Positions 24,560-32,800 of a DNA stretch of 64,000 nt are shown here, one piece after another. Every line of letters starts with the position of its first letter. Position 1 is the first letter of the stretch. This DNA is from Flavobacterium sp. 1355. Its GTDB lineage: Bacteria > Bacteroidota > Bacteroidia > Flavobacteriales > Flavobacteriaceae. The notes beneath the pieces are model-generated. The model made no database searches. It was given only the letters and a program-made list of their open reading frames with translations, and was not told the origin of the DNA. The stretch covers positions 186,001-250,000 of the forward strand of contig NZ_JAFICC010000008.1 in assembly GCF_017833415.1 (NCBI RefSeq). Reading direction: 5' to 3'. Both the position numbers and the translations under genes were made by a program.

Positions 24560-26800
24560 ATGAAAACAAAAGCATTATTAAAAATCAGTTTGCGTCAAAA
24601 CGCTATTTTCATTCCATCAGAAATGATTGCGAATGATAATAAAAATTTATCAGCAACAACATCGGTTTTATTGGCCAATGTTTCAAAACTCGGATTTACA
24701 TTTTCTGAATCGTTATTACACGCTTTAAACAATGTAAACCCAACTTATAAAGTGGAGGTTTTAGAAGTGCTAAGAGAAGTTTTAGGAAACGATAAAAACT
24801 GGACGCCTTTGGTTAAAGAATGGAATATCCCAACGGGAGAATCTGTTTTGGATCATATTGTGACGTATTTCGGAAATGCTTTTAAAACAAAAAATGGAAC
24901 AACTTTGCAATGCGGACATAGTATTCCGGATAATACTTTTCCGTTAGAAAAATACAACGGCTGTCCGTTTTGCGGAACTCCGTTTGAATTTGGAAAACTG
25001 GAAAATATCGGTCAGGGGAGCAAATTAAAAGTATTGGATTTATGGTCAGAAAAGGAATTACAAGATTTCTACAAATCATTATTGCAATCAAAAACCGCTC
25101 TTGACGCTACGCAGGTAGAAAGTTTAAAAACGGCTTTGAAATATTTGCCTTTGCCAAAAACAGATATTGCCATGAAGGAAACTTTAATGTTGGTAATTGA
25201 TGTTTTGATTGAAGAAGGTCAGGCCGAAAAGGCATCTCAATACTTTAAATCGCCAACCGATATTTTAAGATATTTATGGTTTAAAAACACCGGTTTATTG
25301 CAGATAATTGAGCCAAAAACAATCATAAAAAGAACGTCTAAAAACGCCCAACATTTTTATAATGTTTTGGATACAAGTGCGCAGGCAAAAATTGCATCTC
25401 AAAAAGATTTGAAACTTAAATATTCAAGAAAAGAATGTTTGATGGTGGCGAACTGGTTGAAAAATCTTGATATGGATGTTGAAACAATGTGCGAAATCAT
25501 GCACCCAAAAAGAGGAATGTGGGTTCGTGTAATCAGAGCGTTACGTTTGGCAGAATACAGCAAAAGAAAAGGCTTTGAAAAATTAGCTTTTTTGATGGAT
25601 GTATTTTACAACCAGGTTTATGACGTTTGGCAAAGTAAAGTAAACACATCAAGATTAAAATTTGATGCCGATAAAACATTTGCCTTATTAAAACAGCGTC
25701 CGGGATTGTTTGCACGCTCTTTATTTTCGAATATGCTTTGGTTTGGTGCAGACGAAACGGTGGCACATTTTGAAGAAATTATAGATAAAGTTCCGGCCAG
25801 ATTGGTGTTTACTTTAAACATGTATGCACAAAATTATTTTGATAAAAACATGCAAAGAAGCGTGAAACCTTTGGGTGGAACAAACAAACGTATTGCGCCA
25901 AATGCATTATTGAATTTGTACGACGAAGCACAATTAGAAGCGATGAAAAATCAAATCGAAGCGTTGTGTCTTTTAGCGATGAAGCAGCGATTTGCCACAA
26001 TCGCAAACCTAAATAAAACGATTTATATCGATCCGCAATTGTTTAACATGCCAGTTTCGATTGGCGATAGAAGCGAGACCGTTCAGGATTTACCGGTTGC
26101 TTTAATGGGAACACGTTTCCCGATTGAAGGTAACGAAGTACGATTGTTTATGCAATGGGGAAAAGATTTGCAGGCACAGCATTTAGATATGGATTTAAGC
26201 TGTCATATCGCTTATGAAGATAAAGCTGATATCTGTTCTTTCAGCCGATTAACCACAACGGGTTGTCAGCATAGTGGTGATATCAGACATATTCCGAATA
26301 AAATTGGAACTGCCGAATATATCAACATCAACATCGAAGAATTGGCAAAAGCCAACGCAAAATTTGTAACTTTTACCTGCAATGCGTACAGCAACGGAAG
26401 TATTACGCCAAATTTGGTTGTAGGCTGGATGAACAGCAAATACCCGATGAAAATTTCGGAAAAAACCGGAGTTGCCTACGATCCGTCGTGTGTAGATCAT
26501 CAGGTTCGCGTTACGCAGAATGTAGCGAAAGGTTTGGTTTTTGGAGTTTTGGATGTAGCCAAAAGAGAAATCATTTGGCTGGAGATGACCTTCGGAGGAC
26601 AAGTTGTTGGAGGTTTGGATTATAAAGGCGTTCAGGCGTTGTTGTCAAAACTAAACAGCAAATTGAATATTGGTAAATTGTTACAGCTTAAAGCGGAAGC
26701 TCAAGGTCTGACAATTATCGAAGATCAAAACGCCGATGAGGTTTACGACACAAAATGGGCGATAAATGCTGCGGCAGTTACGCAATTATTAATTGATTAG
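24560..26800 (+). CDS. 746-residue zinc-ribbon / helical-repeat / TerD-like protein of the RNA-repair cluster
   Basis: Not a protein I can name with certainty. Seen: N-terminal helical part (1-110); a zinc-ribbon-like segment with Cys118, His120, Cys135, Cys138 (QCGH ... CPFC); a long helical region (about 160-480) with repeat-like segments (MHPKRGMWVRVIRALRLAEY, KQRPGLFARSLFSNMLWFG); and a C-terminal domain (about 500-740) with DMDLSCHI, SGDIRHI, YININIEEL and VTFTCNAYS, which resembles TerD-family domains. Inference: an RNA-binding or scaffold protein taking the place held by Ro60/Rsr in other RtcB operons. Its leader carries the tRNA-like array; rtcB follows 228 bp downstream on the same strand. 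Confidence 0.7.
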   Translation: MKTKALLKISLRQNAIFIPSEMIANDNKNLSATTSVLLANVSKLGFTFSESLLHALNNVNPTYKVEVLEVLREVLGNDKNWTPLVKEWNIPTGESVLDHIVTYFGNAFKTKNGTTLQCGHSIPDNTFPLEKYNGCPFCGTPFEFGKLENIGQGSKLKVLDLWSEKELQDFYKSLLQSKTALDATQVESLKTALKYLPLPKTDIAMKETLMLVIDVLIEEGQAEKASQYFKSPTDILRYLWFKNTGLLQIIEPKTIIKRTSKNAQHFYNVLDTSAQAKIASQKDLKLKYSRKECLMVANWLKNLDMDVETMCEIMHPKRGMWVRVIRALRLAEYSKRKGFEKLAFLMDVFYNQVYDVWQSKVNTSRLKFDADKTFALLKQRPGLFARSLFSNMLWFGADETVAHFEEIIDKVPARLVFTLNMYAQNYFDKNMQRSVKPLGGTNKRIAPNALLNLYDEAQLEAMKNQIEALCLLAMKQRFATIANLNKTIYIDPQLFNMPVSIGDRSETVQDLPVALMGTRFPIEGNEVRLFMQWGKDLQAQHLDMDLSCHIAYEDKADICSFSRLTTTGCQHSGDIRHIPNKIGTAEYININIEELAKANAKFVTFTCNAYSNGSITPNLVVGWMNSKYPMKISEKTGVAYDPSCVDHQVRVTQNVAKGLVFGVLDVAKREIIWLEMTFGGQVVGGLDYKGVQALLSKLNSKLNIGKLLQLKAEAQGLTIIEDQNADEVYDTKWAINAAAVTQLLID

Positions 26801-26842
26801 GGGAAAGGGACAGAGGTTGTAACTGACGTTAATCGCCTAGCT

Positions 26843-26954
26843 TGTCATCCTGAGGAACGAAGGACCACACAAGAAGCTCCGCAACAGTGAGCGCCAATCT
26901 TTGTCGAGCTTCTTGTGTGGTCCTTCTCCCGAAGCCTCGGGATCAGGATGACAT
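26843..26954. repeat. Long palindromic intergenic repeat, family B copy 2
   Basis: Arms TGTCATCCTGAGGAACGAAG... and its near-complement; the inner 18 bp (GGACCACACAAGAAGCTC / GAGCTTCTTGTGTGGTCC) match perfectly. The right arm carries a different tip (TCCCGAAGCCTCGGGATC), a variant also seen at 28524-28563. Core CGCCAATCTTTGTCGAG is in the loop. Confidence 0.85.
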
Positions 26955-26974
26955 AAAATGAGAAAAAAGAATCT

Positions 26975-26994
26975 ACGCAAAATAACTGCGCAGT
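26975..26994. promoter_or_regulatory. Palindromic operator candidate, copy 2, before rtcB
   Basis: ACGCAAAATAACTGCGCAGT, matching 24041-24060 at 18 of 20 positions, 34 bp before the rtcB ATG. Followed by AACCTTTGC at 27002-27010, as the first copy is followed by AATCTTTGC at 24069-24077, with spacing equal to within 1 bp. Confidence 0.6.
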
Positions 26995-27028
26995 TAAATA
27001 CAACCTTTGCACTATCAAAATAAAACAA

Positions 27029-28450
27029 ATGAAAACACAAATAAACGGTACAGATATATTAGAATTAGGATTCCCTGAAGGAAAAATAATCGGGATTGCC
27101 TTAAAAATAAACAGCAAAAGACACGGATTGAAACGTGATGAAATGATAGCTAATTTCAAAAACGTTCTTGCAACTCCGGAAAATCATATAGACGATAAAA
27201 TTTTTAGCAAACTCGCAATTGCTTTGATTGAAAAAGCAAATGAAAAGCCGGAAGATTTTATTGCTTTAAACCAAAATCCAAATGCGTATGCTTCTTACGG
27301 AGCCGAACATATCGAAGACGGTGCCAGAAAACAAATGGAAATAGCGATGCAATTGCCGGTTACCATTGCGGGAGCGTTAATGCCAGACGCGCACCAAGGA
27401 TACGGATTGCCAATTGGCGGAGTTTTAGCGACTAAAAATGCCATTATTCCGTATGGAGTTGGGGTTGATATTGGGTGTAGAATGGCGTTATCGGTTTATG
27501 ATATTGCGGAGGATTTTTACTTTGAAAATGAAGCCAAATTCAAAAGAGAATTAATTGCACATTCGGTTTTTGGAGCGGGCAACGGTTTTCACGGACAGTA
27601 CAAAGCCGATCACGCGGTTTTAGAAAACGATGCTTTTAATATGACTCCGTTTGTGAAGAATTTAAAAGATAAAGCATGGTCGCAATTGGGTTCTTCGGGT
27701 GGTGGAAATCACTTTGTGGAATTCGGAATCATGGAATTTGCAAAAGACGATGCAGTTTTGAATATTCCGAAAGGAAAGTATGTCGCCTTGTTAACGCATT
27801 CGGGTTCGCGCGGAATGGGCGCTACGATTGCCGGACATTATACAAAAATCGCCAAAGACGTTTGTAAACTTCCGGATGCCGCTAAAAATTTGGCTTATCT
27901 GGATATGAACTCACAACTGGGTCAGGAATATTGGATGGCGATGAATTTGGCGGGAGATTACGCTTCGGCTTGTCATGAGATTATTCATAACAAAATGGAA
28001 CGCGCTTTGGGTGCGACAATTTTAGCCAAAGTCGAAAACCACCATAATTTTGCCTGGAAAGAAATCTGGAACGGCGAAGAGGTGATCGTGCATAGAAAAG
28101 GTGCCACTCCGGCCGGAAAAGGCGTTATGGGAATCATTCCGGGAAGTATGACAGCGCCTGGATTTTTAGTGAGAGGAAAAGGTGAAGAGAACGCCATCAA
28201 TTCGGCTTCACACGGAGCAGGAAGACAAATGAGCAGAACCCAAGCCATAAAAAACATCACGAAAAACGAAATGAAATCGATTTTGCAGCACCACGGCGTT
28301 ACGCTTATTGGTGCAGGTCTTGACGAAGCCCCAATGGCTTACAAAGATATCAACCAAGTGATGGAAGCACAACAGGATTTGGTTGACGTTGTAGCAAAGT
28401 TTACGCCGAAATTGGTGAGAATGGCGGATGACGGGAGTAGAGAGGATTAA
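27029..28450 (+). CDS. rtcB: RtcB-family RNA ligase
   Basis: 473 residues. Metal and GTP motifs of RtcB are intact: DAHQGYGLPIGG, GVGVDIGCRM (metal-binding Cys), SSGGGNHFVEFG, THSGSRGMG, NHHNFAW, VHRKGATPAGKG, and SASHGAGRQMSR with the guanylylated His395. Known: RtcB joins 2',3'-cyclic phosphate and 5'-OH RNA ends, as in tRNA splicing and in repair of ribotoxin-cleaved tRNAs. No RtcA gene or archease is visible here. Downstream of the 746-residue protein and behind a copy of the shared operator, and followed by a strong terminator. Confidence 0.96.
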   Translation: MKTQINGTDILELGFPEGKIIGIALKINSKRHGLKRDEMIANFKNVLATPENHIDDKIFSKLAIALIEKANEKPEDFIALNQNPNAYASYGAEHIEDGARKQMEIAMQLPVTIAGALMPDAHQGYGLPIGGVLATKNAIIPYGVGVDIGCRMALSVYDIAEDFYFENEAKFKRELIAHSVFGAGNGFHGQYKADHAVLENDAFNMTPFVKNLKDKAWSQLGSSGGGNHFVEFGIMEFAKDDAVLNIPKGKYVALLTHSGSRGMGATIAGHYTKIAKDVCKLPDAAKNLAYLDMNSQLGQEYWMAMNLAGDYASACHEIIHNKMERALGATILAKVENHHNFAWKEIWNGEEVIVHRKGATPAGKGVMGIIPGSMTAPGFLVRGKGEENAINSASHGAGRQMSRTQAIKNITKNEMKSILQHHGVTLIGAGLDEAPMAYKDINQVMEAQQDLVDVVAKFTPKLVRMADDGSRED

Positions 28451-28452
28451 GC

Positions 28453-28490
28453 AAACCTAACAGGTTTTTAAAACCTGTTAGGTTTTTTTT
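28453..28490 (+). terminator. rtcB terminator
   Basis: About 15-bp stem AACCTAACAGGTTTT / AAAACCTGTTAGGTT with almost no loop, followed by an 8-T run. Confidence 0.9.
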
Positions 28491-28523
28491 AGGTTCAAAG
28501 AGGCAAGAATTTATCCTCATTTT

Positions 28524-28563
28524 TTGTCATCCTGATCCCGAGGCTTCGGGAGAAGGATCGCAC
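28524..28563. repeat. Half copy of palindromic repeat family B
   Basis: TTGTCATCCTGATCCCGAGG and onward (with GGCTTCGGGAGAAGGATCGCAC), the variant tip seen in copy 2, but without a matching right arm; a full family A copy begins 30 bp later. Suggests insertion of one element into or beside another. Confidence 0.7.
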
Positions 28564-28592
28564 TCGGAAATCTACAAAGATTTGACCCAATA

Positions 28593-28694
28593 TTGTCATT
28601 TCGACGGAGGAGAAATCTTCGCAAGAAGCTCTACAAAGATTGGACTCTCGTTGCGGAGTTACTTGCGAAGATTTCTCCTCCGTCGAAATGACAA
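28593..28694. repeat. Long palindromic intergenic repeat, family A copy 2
   Basis: Perfect 33-bp arms (28593-28625, 28662-28694), loop with CTACAAAGATTGGA, the reverse complement of the shared core. In the 355-bp rtcB-tatD gap, which otherwise holds the rtcB terminator, a half repeat and simple C/T-rich sequence. Confidence 0.9.
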
Positions 28695-28805
28695 ACTTTA
28701 CGTGAAAACTTTGTGCCTTAGTGGCAAAAAACAAAAAAAATAAAGACTCAAAGAGAAAAGCCTCTGAACCTTTGCCCCTTTGAGCCTTTGCAACTTTAAA
28801 AAAAA

Positions 28806-29606
28806 ATGAAAACATATATAGACATAGGAATTAACCTAACCAATAAACAATTCCAAAACGACATAGATGATGTCGTACAAAACGCTTTAGATGCCGACGT
28901 ATCTCAAATGATACTAACCGGAACAAGCGTAAGAAACAGCGAAGAATCATCGCGAATAGCAAAAGAATATCCCGGAATATTATATGCTACAGCCGGAATT
29001 CACCCGCATGATGCGAAGAGTTTTGATGCACAGAGTATCTCGAAACTGCGAAATTTATTAAAACAAAAACAGGTAGTTTCTGTAGGGGAGTGCGGACTCG
29101 ATTTTGATCGTGATTTTTCGCCCAGAAATATTCAGGAAACCTGTTACAAAGCCCAGCTTGAATTGGCGATAGAAGTGCAAAAACCTTTGTTTTTGCACGA
29201 AAGAGCCGCTTTTACCAAGTTTATGAGCATTACAAAAGACTATTTGCCACAATTGCCAAAAGCCGTTGTGCATTGTTTTACCGGAACTTTGCCCGAAGCC
29301 AAGACCTATCTCGATAACGGATTTTATCTCGGTTTTACCGGTGCGATTTCAGACAGCAAACGTTTTGATCATTTAAAAGAAGTAATTCAATACGTACCGG
29401 TTGACCGAATGATGATCGAAACCGATGCACCCTTCATGCTCCCAAAAAACACACCAAATAATCTTTTGATGAAATACCACGAACGCCGTTGCGAACCTGC
29501 TTTTCTGCCTTTTGTTGCGGCGACTGTGGCGCAGTTTAAAGGAGTTTCGGGGATTGTAGTTGCGGAGGAAACAACGAGGAATGCTAAAATCTTTTTTAGA
29601 ATTTAG
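28806..29606 (+). CDS. tatD: TatD-type metal-dependent nuclease
   Basis: 266 residues, TIM-barrel metallohydrolase. Motifs: DIGINLTNKQF, GIHPHDA, VGECGLDFDRD, LFLHERAAF, VVHCFTGT and IETDAPFMLP; the last carries the metal-binding Asp. The N terminus and the RRCEPAFLP ending resemble E. coli TatD itself rather than YcfH or YjjV. Known: Mg-dependent 3'-5' DNA/RNA exonuclease involved in repair. It follows rtcB, but a terminator and repeats lie between, so it may not be one transcript. Confidence 0.92.
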   Translation: MKTYIDIGINLTNKQFQNDIDDVVQNALDADVSQMILTGTSVRNSEESSRIAKEYPGILYATAGIHPHDAKSFDAQSISKLRNLLKQKQVVSVGECGLDFDRDFSPRNIQETCYKAQLELAIEVQKPLFLHERAAFTKFMSITKDYLPQLPKAVVHCFTGTLPEAKTYLDNGFYLGFTGAISDSKRFDHLKEVIQYVPVDRMMIETDAPFMLPKNTPNNLLMKYHERRCEPAFLPFVAATVAQFKGVSGIVVAEETTRNAKIFFRI

Positions 29607-29610
29607 CATT

Positions 29611-29637
29611 TCCTAACAGGTTCTATAACATGTTAAG
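29611..29637 (+). terminator. Imperfect hairpin after tatD
   Basis: CCTAACAGGTT / AACATGTTAAG with mismatches, a decayed relative of the rtcB terminator stem, followed by a T-rich stretch. Confidence 0.4.
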
Positions 29638-29712
29638 TATTGTTTTAAATATTTTATTTATTTGACTTTTAAATCAGGTACTTTTACTGAGGTTTAAGAT
29701 TTTTGTGTTATT

Positions 29713-29720
29713 TAAATTTG
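29713..29720 (+). promoter_or_regulatory. Putative -7 element before the STAND NTPase gene
   Basis: TAAATTTG, followed by GCACC, 153 bp before the ATG. It implies a long AT-rich leader of about 145 nt. The -33 match is poor. Confidence 0.4.
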
Positions 29721-29873
29721 CACCTATTTAATAATGATTAAAAGTTATTAGTTTATATAGGGCTAGTAATTAAAATTGAATTTAAAAAGTAACTAAAATA
29801 ATAAATTGTATTGAAACTTAGTTTTTTTTACTGAAATGAATTAACACTATATTAAAAAAAAATATAAAAAATT

Positions 29874-32800
29874 ATGGCATCAAAAATAGAAGAGAAAACG
29901 AATGATTTAATAATACATGTTTTAAATGCATTTAAGCATGCTAAATTGCAAAATGATAGTGCATTACCTTATATTCGTAAAGGATGTGAAGCAATGTGTA
30001 AAATTATTATTTTAAAACAAAAGGGTGATATTGATGGTTTTAAAATTATTAACGGTAATATTAAAAATACAGACTTTTCTATAAATAGTAATCCAAAGTC
30101 ATTAGATCTTTTTACTCTAATTGATACTTGTAAAATTCATAGATGGTTTAGTCGTAAGATTAAATCAAATGATAATTTGTACCATAAATTTGAAGATTTA
30201 CGAGCTTATACTAATAAAGGCTCTCATGATAACACATATCAAGAATCAATAACAAATCCCCATGATATTGAATTCTGTCTGGTAGTTTTAAAAAAAATAT
30301 TGATTTGGTTCTGGAAAGAAAAACTTATCTTAGATCTTCCACAAAGTATAATTAGCGTTATTGATAGTTTGGAAATTAATGATGAGACATTAATACAAGA
30401 TAATAATTGGAGTTATATTACTGATATTTGTGATAATTTTAGCTCGACTACACAAAATTTTTTAATTTCTCCATCCAATTTTAAAGATTTATCACAAGAA
30501 CAATTAATTATATTATCTAAAATTAATTGGAATATCATCTTTGATTTCGACATTAATTCTAAGAATGATGGTCTTTTCAATGCATTTGTAGGGAATGTAA
30601 CTAGGAGCTTGAGGCCAATTACAATTGAGCAGATTAACCAAAAGAATATTGTTAGTTCATCAAAACATAGTACAAATTGGTTCTTTGCTAGTGGTATTTC
30701 TGATATTTCAACTTCTCTTGTCAGTAATTATAAAGAATGGAGAACTAAAAAATATATTACATTATTAGAACAAATCATTGAAGAGTTCATTAATCAATCA
30801 AGTCAATCAAAATTAAACGTAATTATTTTGTATGATGAAGTTCATTATATTGAAAAAATTGTTGAAGTAATTTCGGATCGTTATCCCGAAAAATTATTAA
30901 ATATTATAATTCTAACTGATGATGAAGATAAATTTTATTCACTTACCGAAAAATTTGATAATATAATTATATCTAATTTTTCTATTATTAATTTTCTACA
31001 ATCAATAAATTCATCTATTGAATCAAAAAACTTAGATATTAAATCTATTCAAATCCCAGCGAAGAAAGATGATAATGACATTTTTATCGATATTAAAGAT
31101 TATTATTTGTCATTTTTAGATAAAGATATTGAAATTTTGCATAAATCAATTCATAATTTAGTTACTGATGATGAGGATTCATTATCTTTTTATAAAGGAG
31201 GCGTTATTCAATGGGATGAGTTAGCAAACGAAATTGAAGTTAGAAGAGATATTGAAAAAGAAGCTTTTGATAAAGTGGAAACATATTTAAATAAGCAAAG
31301 TAGTAAGGGACCAATTATCGAATTGTTTCATAATCCAGGTAGTGGCGGTACAACACTTTCTAGAAAGATTGCATTTAATTTAAAAGATAAATATCCTGTT
31401 GTATTGATAAATAGTTATAAGAGGAGTGTAACAAGTCAAGGGTTATTTAATTTATCTGAACTAACAAAAAAGCCTATTTTAGCTGTTGTTGAATCACATA
31501 ATGTTAATGTAAATGATCTTAATTCTCTAATAAGAGAAAATAATGCTGCAAAGAAGCATATTGTTTATTTGTATTTACAAAGATATTACAACAAAACCTT
31601 GACGTCTAAAAGTAAGCCGTCGGAAGTTTATCTTAAAGATTCTATGGCTACCATTGATGAAAGAGATCGTTTTGTTAATAAGTTTAGTCTTAATATTCCA
31701 ACTCGAGAAAAATATGTAGCATTGTTAAAAAACAATCAACCTTCTGAATGTGAGGTTATTGATTTTTCATTAACAGCATTTGAAGATGAGTTTTCTAAAG
31801 ATAAAATTAAAGATTATATAAAAACATATTTATATGAAATACCACAAAATCAAAAGGAGTTTATAGTATATACTTGCTTATATTACTATTATACACAAAG
31901 TTCTACATCTGAGTTTTGGTTTTATAAGAAATTTATAAATAATTCTTTAGCTAAAGAATTGAATTATAATGCAATAATAAATAAATTATTGATAAGAGAA
32001 AGGGATGATAGTGGAGATTATAATGGGTTTTGGCGTCCTCGATTTAATCAGTTTGCTAAATTAATTATTGGGGTATCACTTGATACTTCCGAGAGTGGTA
32101 ATTGGAAGGAGTTTTTAAGTGAATGGAGTAATAAATTTATTAATGACTGCAGAGAAAGTAATGAATTTTTAATTGACGAAGTTCGAATAGCTTTTAAAAA
32201 AATGTTTTTACTAAGAAATAATGAAGATGTAATTGGATTGGATAATATAGATGATAATGTTCAAAATAATAAATTTTCACAGCTTATTAATGATGTTAAA
32301 GATTCTAATCAACAAAAATTAATATTTCAAAATTTAACTAAAAGTTACCCTAATGAAGCTCATTATAGAGCTCATTTTGGCAGATTTTTGTTTGAAAAAC
32401 AAGAAAGTCAAGAGGATTTAGATCTCGCAAAAGTTGAAATCTCAGAAGCCATATATTTAGGGCAAAATGATTATAACCTTTGGCATCTAAAAGGGATGTG
32501 CAATAGAAAAACTATAGAATTTAAATTGAATAATAGTTATAATTTAGATACTTCAGATTTTGAAAGTTTTTTTCATTGGTTAAAGAGTGAAACAGAAGAG
32601 GCGCAAAATTACTTTACAAGTAGTAAAGAAATTAGATCTGATAATTTACATTGTCACACAGCAGAAATTCAAATGTTAATTAAAGTAATAAATTTCGCAA
32701 AGGAAAAACTATATCCAACTGCATCTATTAATACATTTTTGACATCGCGTGAAAATATTTGGTACGAAAATCAATTAAATAAAATTCTAGAATTAATAGA

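Noticed and set aside
24560..26800. Ro60/Rsr (TROVE) protein
   Set aside because: No recognisable TROVE plus VWA layout; instead there are zinc-ribbon and TerD-like features.
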